The notes under the pieces: model-generated | The model's input: only the letters and a program-made list of their open reading frames with translations | Told to the model about the DNA's origin: nothing | Databases searched by the model: none | In this document: in pieces, positions 16,701 through 22,859 of the stretch | How the letters are laid out: each line of letters begins with the position of its first letter | How positions within the stretch are numbered: the stretch's first letter is position 1 | Assembly (NCBI RefSeq): GCF_000003815.2 | Contig: NW_023365582.1 | Location: 1 to 25,912 of the forward strand | Direction: 5' to 3' | Length of the DNA stretch: 25,912 bases | DNA from: Branchiostoma floridae | Lineage: Eukaryota > Chordata > Leptocardii > Amphioxiformes > Branchiostomatidae | Made by a program: the position numbers and the translations under genes

Positions 16701-19429
16701 AAGATTCTGACAACAAAATAAGCAGCATTTATTGATCTCTTGCCTGTTTTGAGGAACGTTTTGTGTTACCTTGTCCGCGTGCAAGAGGTCATGGGAGGTT
16801 CATTATCATAGATTTATTCACCGGCGATCGCACGAGCCTCGCCCATATGTGACTAGGACAGTTTTTGGGTGAAAAATACGCAAGACCATCTTAAGATCTT
16901 AAAATCAGCCGACCTTCCTGCGATCGCGAAGTACGTGCGAAGATCGTATGTAATGTGACGGGGGTATTAATAAGGTTAGATGTACTCCATCAATTTCTTG
17001 TCCAAATGATTGTGGATATAAGGTGATCACATAAACGTATGGGCAAGTGACCTTGCGATTAACATATTTGGCGGTCATTGAACTCTTATTTTATGAAAGC
17101 ACTGTCATTGTGCCACACCCGGTTATTCAAATACTTGGTGTCCTTCCTGAGAGACGAATTTGTGGTTGTATCCATCACAGACGAGGTTCTCTTCAACAAG
17201 GGGGTGCAGGCATTTGAGCGTGCTGCTAAGGGCGACTTTATCTTCATCTCCCCAACCACCTACGAGTACGAGATCCTCAACGAGAGGTGTGACATGGTCA
17301 TCCTCACCGACGAGTACTTCTTCAAGTATGAGGTCGTATTTCCGTTTCCGGTTGGTTCACCCTACCGGGCCGAGATCAACCAGGCCCTGATGAAGATGAC
17401 AGAGGACGGGCAGATGGACGCCCTTACGAACAGGTGACCTTATGTTGATAGAGATGTTGCTGTCAAGGTAAAGAACATGCTATTAGGTCAACCACATCAA
17501 GGTATATGGCATTTTCTCATGAAGCTGTCGACATGTCGTCACAGCCGCCACGCTGCTTGACTGATTAATTGCTTGGTTGCTTTATTGCTTGCTTTCTAGC
17601 TTGGTTGGTTGGTTGCTTTCTTGTTGCATGATAGGTTGCTTTCTTGCTTGCTTTTTTACTTGTTTGGTCGCTTTCTTGCCATGGTTGGTTGCTTTGTTGC
17701 TTACTTGGTTTCGGTCAATCTCCGTCGACCTTGTTCACAGAATGACCCTTTCTATCTCCAGCAGTGACGTCAGGATCTAGGAACACACTACTTTTGCAGG
17801 AGGCGGTCATAAGTATCAGAAAGTCTATGTCGCCCCCCGTCTCTGTTGAGTGTGGGCCGTTGGGCTCTAATTTACACTGCCTCCTTCACTCCTCGCGCGA
17901 AGGAATCCTGTTTTGAGTCTAGGATTTTGACTTTGTCCAACGAAATGGAATTTCTCGGAGACTCTAGGTGTATATGTGTGCACTTTGTAACTGGAACATC
18001 TAGGCCTTTCTGGAACGCAGACCATCGGGATAAAGAGAGAGAGAAAGACCACCTGATTCAGGCACTGAAAGTGTGTAGCTACCCAGAATGCGCGATCAAA
18101 AAGGCCACTACACCTAAGTCACAACTTGAAAATAACACCACTCAAAACCGGTCTTCTACCAAAACAAACAGAGGCTTAGTTGTTTTGCCCCATTTGAAAG
18201 GAACCTCAGAAGCCCTTAGCTGGGTTTTCAACAAATATGGGATTAAGACTTGCTGCAAACCGACAGGTACGCTCCAGAATTTCCTAGTGGCACCTAAGGA
18301 CAAAACGTCTAAAGAAAGTAGATGTGGGGTAGTGTACCACATCGCGTGTCAAGGGCAAACTAACAAAAGCCCATGTAAGGAAATTTACATTGGACGCCCA
18401 GGTATGGGAAGAGGAGGCCGGGCAGACCGGCAGCAACATACATAGACTAGGAAAGACACAGGCCTTGAAGTTAACAGCCTACATCGAGCAATGATTGACA
18501 GGTACACATGGTCTGCCATCATGACTCGAGACCGGATTGACTCGCCTTAAGCAAGTAATTAGCACATTGGTGAGGCGGAAGGTGCACTGAAAACAAGGTT
18601 CCGGCGAACATCGGCGTCCTAGCTCTGTCAACTCTGAGGTGTCGCGACATATACACCTAGAGTCTCCGGGACATTCCATTTCGTTGGACAAAGTCAAATT
18701 CCTAGAATCAGAACAGGATTTCTTCTTGCGAGGAGTGAAGGAGGCAGTGTACGTTAGAGCCCACAGGCCCACACTCAACAGAGACGGGTGGGGGCGACAT
18801 AGACTTTCTGATACTTATGACCCCCCTCCTGCAAAAGTGGTGTGTTCCTGACGTCACTGCTGGACATAGAAAGGGTCATTCTGTGAACAAGGTCGACGGA
18901 GATTGACCGAAAATTTAGAGGGGTAAGTCCCTATAGTTTAAATCAGTGTTGGAAGTACAGTGATACCAATTTTTCTATAATGTATTCTACCAACACAGAT
19001 TCATGCTAATTTTATAACCATTATGAGACACACGTATGTACTTAAATGCCCGCCGTTTTCGTACTAAAGACTGTCATTTAATTTCCTTCCAAATTGCCAC
19101 AGAACTTTACCCTATTAGAATTGTAAGAATTTTTTCTCGGGGTGATAAAATATCTTTATTAGTTTACTCTTTTACTTTATTATTTTACAAAACGTTACTC
19201 ACTGAGACTTTTCTCATTCTTTCACAGATGGTTTAACAAGAAGATGTACAAATGTTCCACTGGCTCCACTCAAGAGGGCGTGCTGGATATGGAGCAATTG
19301 AATGGGGCTTTCTACTATCTCATGATTGGGATGGGGACCTCCATCTTAGTCTTCGCACTGGAATGGGTGCATTTTAAGTTCAAGAAGGGGCGTTCAAGCG
19401 ACCCTGCCAATAGAGGTGACCGCGTGTAG
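7663..19429 (+). CDS. Ionotropic glutamate receptor-like subunit, 14-exon gene (span; exons listed separately)
   Basis: Exons: 7663-7765, 8308-8445, 10095-10349, 11178-11380, 11535-11588, 11968-12231, 12726-12833, 12944-13120, 14441-14608, 14720-14871, one unsequenced exon in or beside 15029-15378, 15840-16022, 17181-17433, 19228-19429. All junctions keep frame, and the readable sum is 2260 nt (about 753 residues). Known iGluR order is seen: signal peptide, amino-terminal domain, S1, M1, (pore), end of M3, S2, M4. The total of about 800 residues with the pore is slightly short for the family. iGluRs are tetrameric ligand-gated cation channels in the plasma membrane. The classical ligand contacts are altered (see findings), so the ligand is unknown. 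It could belong to an amphioxus-expanded iGluR class; subclass needs phylogeny. Confidence 0.93.
8308..8445 (+). CDS. Central iGluR exon 2 (residues 35-80)
   Basis: The protein is identical to copy A exon 2: VLYGDGEEG at the start of the amino-terminal domain and a Cys in TPGCPSHL that probably pairs with the Cys in exon 6 (GDCRGG). Phase is 1 at both ends. Confidence 0.9.
8468..9710. mobile_element. Dispersed repeat insertion in intron 2, absent from copy A
   Basis: Copy A reads AATCTTTTTGCATG with no break, while copy B has about 1243 bp between AATCTTT and TTTTGCATG (about 2 bp, TT, duplicated). The insert starts AGCTTCGCCAAGAAG and ends GATGAACTCTAG. CCAAGAAGRTTAT occurs near both ends in direct orientation (about 8475 and 9548), and TCGCCAA/TTGGCGA lies inverted near the ends. 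Between them are four or five decayed units of about 130-150 bp built around ATAACTCGAGA, GGTGTTTAGCGGTTGTGGAAAGG and ACCTGGCG-like blocks. No coding frame is seen. The interior has a 219-N gap (9294-9512). Confidence 0.75.
10095..10349 (+). CDS. Central iGluR exon 3 (residues 81-165)
   Basis: It has the same structure as copy A exon 3, with 85 codons and phase 1 at both ends. It carries HALILMTPLPSHC, PVVVRMYQPDLD and the GWRETYVVY strand of the amino-terminal domain. The final base G joins AG of exon 4 to make Glu, followed by FYSSFKALL. Confidence 0.9.
10914..10984 (+). repeat. Short dispersed repeat, intron 3 copy
   Basis: TTGATACAAA, ATTGCCTTCAC and CTTACATAGCCGCCC then TTCGGGAT appear in the same order here and at 11759-11834 in intron 5. 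It is likely a SINE or MITE fragment. The rest of intron 3 (10605-11177) shows nothing else I can name. Confidence 0.55.
11178..11380 (+). CDS. Central iGluR exon 4 (residues 166-233)
   Basis: The acceptor is TTTGCAG and the donor AAG/GTCAGAG, ending in phase 0. It encodes FYSSFKALLNEAGSRRLSMW and, further on, the strand-helix-strand pattern GRENVVLMTSDELVGVILDK. This matches the second lobe of the amino-terminal domain, where iGluRs have a strand followed by a helix such as ++++......A..+L..A. The apparent start Met 52 bases upstream is in the intron. Confidence 0.88.
11535..11588 (+). CDS. Central iGluR exon 5 (residues 234-251)
   Basis: This 18-codon exon is too short to stand out alone. 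It reads AVDMLLLTSQSRWIVTSF between ACAG and TTC/GTGAGT, phase 0 at both ends. It continues the helix from exon 4 and the strand before DVHES of exon 6. Confidence 0.8.
11759..11834 (+). repeat. Short dispersed repeat, intron 5 copy
   Basis: This is the partner of 10914-10984: TTGATACAAA, ATTGCCTTCAC, CTTACATAGCCGCCCGTTCGG. It lies in the same orientation. Confidence 0.55.
11863..11886. repeat. (AT)12 microsatellite
   Basis: Twelve uninterrupted AT units lie in intron 5, about 80 bp before exon 6. Confidence 0.95.
11968..12231 (+). CDS. Central iGluR exon 6 (residues 252-339)
   Basis: The acceptor is TCTGCAG and the donor GAG/GTAAGG, 88 codons, phase 0. It contains DVHESQLQSARNSGALLTLL, a Pro-rich loop (PFPETPPPWGRDAP), and SYRTRLALDAVKLV, which is the YDAV.L. 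helix typical of iGluR amino-terminal domains. It also holds GDCRGG, whose Cys likely closes the domain's disulfide loop. Confidence 0.9.
12405..12574. mobile_element. Fold-back (palindromic) MITE-like element in intron 6
   Basis: The arms TCTCCAAGCAGA...AAGTATCAAAGCT...AGCCGGCC (12405-12471) and GGCCGGCT...AGCTTTTGATACT...ATCTGCTTGGAAA (12512-12574) are inverted copies about 65 bp long, around a 40-bp loop. There is no coding capacity. Confidence 0.7.
12726..12833 (+). CDS. Central iGluR exon 7 (residues 340-375)
   Basis: The exon has 36 codons, phase 0 at both ends. VGTWTAEDAAEIQSRW is the family's VG.W end of the amino-terminal domain, and HLRVYTGL is the first strand of the ligand-binding domain (compare L.V.T.L in kainate and AMPA receptors). 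Confidence 0.9.
12944..13120 (+). CDS. Central iGluR exon 8 (ligand-binding lobe S1, residues 376-434)
   Basis: SKPFFMKKPG is followed by STPYQGYFVDMLEMLASRL and NFTWDITLG. This is the unmistakable S1 signature (PF.M....Y.GY..DLL..+A..LNF.Y.+.L). NFT is a potential glycosylation site. The loop after LNFTWDI is shorter than in AMPA receptors (about 17 residues fewer before the next helix). Confidence 0.93.
13310..14019. mobile_element. Inverted-repeat element in intron 8
   Basis: A perfect 22-bp inverted pair, with core GAGTCCATTCCAAGACACC, is at 13310-13331 and 13998-14019. A weaker match, GCGATAGG/TCGCCTA, lies just outside it. The AT-rich interior holds 10-bp iterations of TACCATTTTC (13527-13570) and TACCATTTTTTGTAAAT at two places (13559 and 13760). 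No transposase is seen. The true termini and target duplication are not clear. Confidence 0.55.
14207..14217 (+). repeat. G11 homopolymer in intron 8
   Basis: Eleven consecutive G residues sit between two related flanks (GGGTACAATGCCT before and GTGTACAATGCTG after). Confidence 0.9.
14441..14608 (+). CDS. Central iGluR exon 9 (rest of lobe S1, residues 435-490)
   Basis: YDLLLVGMAMRTGYAGWEKV aligns with AD+A+APLTIT..RE..+ of classical iGluRs. EYSIPIRTRGYFLTMKK aligns with DFSKPF...G+S+++.K, and IFQFMGPFSAE with the .F.FL.PFS.E segment before M1. The PLT ligand loop is GMA here, and no Arg occupies the place of the conserved carboxylate-binding Arg; the only nearby Arg lies a few residues upstream in AMRTG. 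Confidence 0.93.
14720..14871 (+). CDS. Central iGluR exon 10 (M1, residues 491-540)
   Basis: VWLTFVAAVVGVSLVMAANG and RLNPYEW match the M1 segment and the RF.PYEW motif after it. A charged linker (GRGEVSEEEADN) leads to LSLVNSLW, the F..+NSLW start of the pore helix M2. The donor is TG/GTAGGT, so the exon ends in phase 2 inside the Trp codon. Confidence 0.93.
15029..15378 (+). other. Gap (350 N) expected to hold the pore exon (M2 loop and most of M3)
   Basis: Exon 10 stops at NSLW and exon 12 resumes at (A)NLAAFL. About 39 residues (M2 re-entrant loop and M3 up to SYT) are missing, and no acceptor-plus-pore sequence is visible in 14872-15028 or 15379-15839. The missing exon should have a length equal to 2 modulo 3. 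The Q/R/N selectivity-filter residue therefore cannot be read. Confidence 0.75.
15400..15620. repeat. AT-rich dispersed repeat with internal 128-bp periodicity (intron 11)
   Basis: CATTAATTACGCAAATAAGTTCCTCATT at about 15453 recurs 128 bp later as CATTAATTATGCAAATTAAG then TCCTCATTTGCATAA. The second copy contains octamer-like ATGCAAAT and its inverse ATTTGCAT. It looks like a fragment of a multi-copy genomic repeat. Confidence 0.55.
15840..16022 (+). CDS. Central iGluR exon 12 (end of M3 and start of lobe S2)
   Basis: The first two bases complete an Ala if the missing exon ends in G, giving ANLAAFLSRPSTERS, the end of the SYTANLAAFL gating motif. SLADLARQTDVPYGTYKG follows the family pattern S..DL..QT...YGT. 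In the S2 loop YGT..SGSTKEFF the receptor reads YGTYKGYTIVKFL, so the Ser-Thr pair that binds the ligand side chain is Thr-Ile in an ungapped alignment. Confidence 0.92.
16179..16966. mobile_element. 788-bp non-autonomous TIR DNA transposon in intron 12
   Basis: A perfect 16-bp TIR TACCCCCGTCACATTA is at 16179-16194 and inverted at 16951-16966. TTA flanks both sides (16176-16178, 16967-16969), which fits the TWA duplication of PIF/Harbinger elements; a TA duplication with a 14-bp TIR is the alternative. The interior is rich in CGATCG and similar motifs. A 60-codon minus-strand frame (16278-16460) shows no known domain. Confidence 0.82.
17181..17433 (+). CDS. Central iGluR exon 13 (ligand-binding lobe S2)
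   Basis: The acceptor is TCCATCACAG and the donor AG/GTGACC, phase 1 to phase 2. DFIFISPTTYEYEIL aligns with YA+LLEST..EY; the position of the conserved acidic residue that binds the ligand amino group is Ser (FIS/LLE). ERCDMVILTDEYFFKYEV supplies the first Cys of the S2 disulfide, with the second in exon 14 (YKCS). VGSPYRAEINQALMKMTEDG and QMDALTNRW match the G+P....+N.A+L.+.E.G....L...W end of S2. Longer frames starting at 17078 are intron read-through. Confidence 0.93.
17561..17708 (+). repeat. Low-complexity TTGC/TTGG tetranucleotide-like tract
   Basis: This is a degenerate run of TTGCTTGC, TTGGTTGG and TTGCTTTC in intron 13, directly before the Penelope-like element. A short trace of the same tract (GGTCGGTTGCTTGGTTGC) is at 22303 in the third gene copy. 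Confidence 0.8.
17978..18851 (+). pseudogene. Truncated, broken Penelope-like protein (linker and GIY-YIG endonuclease)
   Basis: The first frame includes CSYPECAIKKA, VVLPHLKGTSEALSWVFNKY, KPTGTLQNFLVAPKDKT and CGVVYHIACQG...CKEIYIG. These are the region after the reverse transcriptase and the GIY-YIG core of Penelope-like elements. After an inserted block and a frame change it resumes with EHRRPSSVNSEVSRHIH and ends with GVKEAVYVRAHRPTLNRDG and a stop at 18849-18851. The reverse transcriptase is absent, and the frame is broken by the insertion at 18394-18563 and by a one-base shift near 18600. The protein is not functional. Confidence 0.85.
18394..18563. mobile_element. 170-bp insertion inside the GIY-YIG coding region
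   Basis: ACATTGG occurs on both sides (18387-18393 and 18564-18570). Removing the block places YIG next to GEAEGALKTRF, as expected in the domain. The inserted sequence has no inverted ends and I cannot assign it to a family. Confidence 0.5.
19228..19429 (+). CDS. Central iGluR exon 14 (M4 and C-terminal tail)
   Basis: The exon starts with the A that completes Arg after exon 13, then WFNKKMYKCS (second S2 Cys). LDMEQLNGAFYYLMIGMGTS and ILVFALEW form M4, as in L....G.FYIL..G+..+++V...E. A basic stretch HFKFKKGRSS and the tail DPANRGDRV end at a TAG at 19427-19429. The tail is much shorter than in AMPA or NMDA receptors. Confidence 0.94.
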
Positions 19430-20940
19430 TTAAAGCGAGTTTGGCCAGGTGTAAGAAGTAAAAGCGTGGTCAGTTCAAGGAGTTTGTCAATTAACCTGCA
19501 ATCACGCTTGCTTTTATTGCTTGAAATATGCCACCGAAAAATCATATATCAGATGACAATTGGAAATGTGTTGTCTGCATGAATAACCGACTTTTATTGT
19601 AACTTGTGCCTCTGTGGGCCAAGTACAGGTCGTCAACAACTATTGAGTCAAGACATAAACGTAATATACTAGTATACTAATAATGTGCATATATACTACT
19701 ACTACGTATACACTCAGGTTTGCCTTTTCGCTTTTTATGATCAGTACAATACAAACATACAAATTTTGTTACAGATGGTTTAAACGATTGTATTAATGTG
19801 GATACATATTTGTGTATAATAGGCGGAATAACTATAGCATAATTTGCAGTCTACGACAAAACGAAAATCCTCTTGTATCCTGTTTTGGCTGCCCTGTCGG
19901 CAGATTCGTCAGTTTAGATAATTGTGCTTACGTCATGATTTCAAAATTGTGTAGTTTTGTTCTAATATTATTGTGTTATACATTATCAACATTCATGTAC
20001 GCGTTCTCACTGTATAGAAGCAGCAAAAATGTGAAAAAATTGCTGTCATTTAAAACATGCTGCATGTGAAACTGCAACCAGATATGTTAACCGTATTCAG
20101 ACGCTTGAACACAATCGGGTGTTTTCGAGCTGTTGTTTGTATTGCAGAAGTACGAATGCACGTAAAGTAACTTTAACGCTTCCTGTTGAAAGTGTAGACC
20201 GTGTTGTATATTCAGGCTACTAGGCCATTGAACAACGCTGAATAAACGTCACTAATTGTGTAGTCGATGTAATACTGTAACAACAGGCTCTGTGTAGTGT
20301 CCTTCGGAGGTTTTCATGGGTTGCAAAAGTTTCTCATTGGTCAGTGTCTCTTTTCATACCATAATGATATCAATGATACCAACGTGTTCTTATTTAGACA
20401 TGACTAGTCTTGCATGGAATGGTTCCATAGTCATTGGAAGTTTCAGCCGGGCCTTGGGACAGACTCGAACTGTACATAAAATTGACAAGGATTCAATTCA
20501 ACATATGACTATTTAACGCAGTTAAACAAAATTACTCGTGCCATTACAATCATAAGGTGCATGCATAATGTATATTGACATTGAAGTTAGACCTAGGCGA
20601 AATTCAAACAAGAGTTAGCAGTCAGCTGCAGTGAAAACCTGTGAACAGTACAGTAGCATGGCAAAGTAGGTACAAGACCATGTTTGGTATAAAAATTGAA
20701 ATAAAAGAAATACCAGAAGGGACATGCTTTGGGGGGTTTGAGATGTTTCACCTTTTAGTACTGCAACCTACAGCCGGTGATATACATGTATTCTTTTACT
20801 GTCGACATGTCATGTTTAAGGTTATAAATAATGCACATAATCCTGCATAATCCAGGCACCGCGCCGGCTTCACGCGCTGTCTATTTACTGTTCAATGGAT
20901 TGGGCCCAAATATATGTATAGCGCTACATCTAGAGTACTA
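19430..20940. other. 3' flank of the central gene, homologous to 69-1090 and 22784-24030
   Basis: The sequence is collinear with the other two flanks, at an estimated 85-92% identity. From about 20733 it also aligns with 2519-2690 ahead of the first cassette, which shows that the duplicated unit covers the last exon, the spacer and the next gene's 5' end. Open frames are not conserved among the copies. Confidence 0.75.
19489..19494 (+). promoter_or_regulatory. Mutated poly(A) hexamer (AATTAA) of the central gene
   Basis: At the aligned position the upstream and third copies have AATAAA. The next canonical AATAAA downstream is at 20241-20246, about 810 bp after the stop. Confidence 0.45.
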
Positions 20941-20944
20941 GTAA

Positions 20945-21404
20945 GGCCATGTTGATTTGATTATATGGATGACATCCTCCGGGAACTCCAAAACTGATGC
21001 GAGCGAGCGAATAAAAAAAAAGTTTGGCCAAAAAAAAAGTTGCCTTCAGTATGAAATCAAAGTGGCCAGGAAGGCTGAACATAGGACTAAACACACATTG
21101 GTATACCATGATCCTCTGGACCTGAATTTTCTCTACTGGTACCTCCCCCAACCAACAATAGATTTTTTTTTCTTTCCGTCCTTTCACATCTTATTCTTTG
21201 ACTTTAGATTCATTTTGGCATTCTATATATGGCATTAGTTATCTGTTTTCTGATACTTTTTTTCAATCTACGGAATATTTGTGCTCATTTTACAGCTGCT
21301 TTGTACAATTTATTGTGTGGTCGAAAACTTTTTTTTTTTTTTTGGAAATGGCCGAAAATTGGTGCGAGCGCGGATGTCATCATTGTAATCAAATCAACGT
21401 GGCC
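20945..21404. mobile_element. 460-bp Harbinger-type MITE
   Basis: The ends are inverted copies of about 33 bp: GGCCATGTTGATTTGATTA on the left and the inverse of GGCCACGTTGATTTGATTA on the right, each continuing to GATGACATCC. TAA is duplicated at 20942-20944 and 21405-21407. The paralogous site at 2693-2695 has a single TAA followed by GCGGCGATTGG, an empty target. A 3-bp TWA duplication is typical of PIF/Harbinger. There is no transposase, and subterminal A-runs and T-runs are present. Confidence 0.88.
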
Positions 21405-21407
21405 TAA

Positions 21408-22054
21408 GCGGCAATCGGAGCTCAAATTAGGCAAATTGCAGCTCGCGTACTGACCAAATATAAACGGCCCGTATGTGTTTTTAAATTACTGTTGGCACAT
21501 TTCCGAGAACTGAAGCCGTATACATCTCGACCAGGGACGCTGGAGACATTTAAACATCCATTTTGTTCAGTGACTGGGCGGAAACTGTCATCTATCGCGA
21601 TATTCGAAGGTGAGAAAGTAGCGTTAATGTCTTAGGGTCTGGTTGCTAGTAAAAATTTCTAGGGGTCAAATACTTGTACAAGATATGAAACACAAAAAGG
21701 TAAGAGATCAAAGACTTTTACGGAAGAACAATGTGTCACGTATAGTTTGGTTTTTGTAGACCTCCTCTCTCTCTTTCCCCTGCCATATATTCCTTATTCT
21801 AATTATTTGATAGTTGGGCACCATACAAGATCTGGCAACCAGTTTTCTCCGCCCTTTTCTGTTTTCTACTTTTCTTGTAGTGTGATGCTCGTCCATTCTC
21901 AGATATTATCCTTTCCCTCCCTGGACAGTTCCCTGTTTGATAATTTTCTCTAGATCCATACTATAATAGCTAGTCCCCGATGACCATGACTCGTGGCCTT
22001 ACCACTTCAAATTTCTTGCAGTACTGTATCGTATCAAGTCTGTAGCAGGAAAGG
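21408..22054 (+). other. Upstream region of the third iGluR copy
   Basis: The stretch 21408-21760 aligns with 2699-3195 at moderate identity. From about 21761 to 22018 the sequence is unrelated and pyrimidine-rich. Homology returns at about 22020 (GTACTGTATC) just before exon 1. The TATAAA present in the other two cassettes is missing. Confidence 0.6.
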
Positions 22055-22157
22055 ATGGCGGCATTAAGCTGTCACAATACTCCTACTGCCTGGACTGTCG
22101 GGATCTTCCTGGTGTTGCTTTGTAGTTGTCATGGTGACGGCAAGGGGTTAAATGTTG
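22055..22157 (+). CDS. Third iGluR copy, exon 1 (signal peptide)
   Basis: It reads MAALSCHNTP, then TVGIFLVLLCSC, then HGDGKGLNV, and ends in phase 1 at G/GTAGGT exactly like the other two. It shares T14, F18 and H26 with copy B, and A3 and P10 with copy A. Confidence 0.85.
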
Positions 22158-22196
22158 GTAGGTAAATAAAATTACTTGTTTGCCTCCATAGCAGGC

Positions 22197-22296
22197 NNNN
22201 NNNNNNNNNNNNNNNNNNNNNNNNNNNNNNNNNNNNNNNNNNNNNNNNNNNNNNNNNNNNNNNNNNNNNNNNNNNNNNNNNNNNNNNNNNNNNNNN
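22197..22296. other. 100-N scaffold gap between first and last exons of the third copy
   Basis: Left of the gap is intron 1. Right of it is the part of intron 13 that holds the TTGC tract. Exons 2-13, which take up about 10 kb in the central gene, are missing. A 100-N run usually marks a join of unknown length, so they may be unsequenced rather than deleted. Confidence 0.85.
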
Positions 22297-22584
22297 TAGC
22301 TTGGTCGGTTGCTTGGTTGCTTAATGGTGCAAACACCTTGTTCCCTACATGTACAGAAATGCCTGGCAATTCAGTCTAAAGTGAGAATTTTATAACCATT
22401 ATGAGACACACGTATGTACCTAAAGGTTTTCGTGCTGAAGACAGAGATTTCCTTCCAACTTTACTCTATTAGAATTGGAAGATATTTTTCTCGGGGTGAG
22501 AAAAATATGTTTACTCTAATAGTTTACTCTTTTACTACATTAGTTTAAGCATAAATCTCCGAGACTTTTCTCGTCCTTTCACAG

Positions 22585-22783
22585 ATGGTTTAACAAGAAG
22601 AAGTACAAATGTTCCACTGGCTCCACTCATGACGGCGTGCTGGATATGGAGCAATTGAATGGGGCTTTCTACTATCTCATGATTGGAATGGGGGCCTCCA
22701 TCTTGGTCTTCGCCCTGGAATGGGTGCATTTTAAGTTCAAGAAAGGGCCCAGCGACCCTGCCAATAGCGGTGACCGAGTGTAG
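22585..22783 (+). CDS. Third iGluR copy, last exon (M4 and tail)
   Basis: The exon is R/WFNKKKYKCSTGSTHDG, then LNGAFYYLMIGMGASILVFA (M4), then FKFKKGPSDPANSGDRV and a stop at 22781-22783. The acceptor and about 200 bp of the preceding intron are conserved with the central gene. The exon is open and appears functional by itself. One residue of the GRSSDP stretch is lost (GPSDP). Confidence 0.9.
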
Positions 22784-22853
22784 TCAAAGCGAGTTCATAG
22801 AGCTCTATTGGCCATGTGTAAGAAGTAGAAGCATGGACCGTTCAACGCTTTTC

Positions 22854-22859
22854 AATAAA
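22854..22859 (+). promoter_or_regulatory. Poly(A) signal AATAAA of the third copy
   Basis: This canonical hexamer lies about 70 bp after the stop, at the position aligned with 108-113. Confidence 0.6.

Larger units (their letters stand above)
17709..18912 (+). mobile_element. Penelope-like retroelement remnant with inverted arms
   Basis: The arms 17709-17977 and 18647-18912 are inverted copies of each other, about 267 bp with roughly 90% identity, and start TTTCGGTCAATCTCCGTCG on the outer side. The right arm holds the sense 3' end of the coding region, so the left arm is an inverted copy of that 3' end joined to a 5'-truncated body. Inverted or tandem partial copies of this kind are known for Penelope-like elements. 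The third gene copy's intron (22297-22584) passes from the TTGC tract to conserved intron sequence with no sign of this element. Confidence 0.85.

Noticed and set aside
17078-17180. Upstream extension of the exon 13 frame with a Met at 17078
   Set aside because: It lies in the intron. The acceptor TCCATCACAG at 17180 gives the exact frame and iGluR homology, and nothing before it aligns.
17846-17977. N-terminal part of a 199-codon + strand frame, MSVGRWAL...
   Set aside because: It is the antisense reading of the inverted left arm of the Penelope-like element. The sense product of the same sequence is in the right arm. Only the part after about 17978 is genuine element coding sequence.
18479-18778. 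99-codon minus-strand frame
   Set aside because: It is antisense to the GIY-YIG 3' end in the right arm; similarity to the left-arm frame is due only to the inverted repeat.
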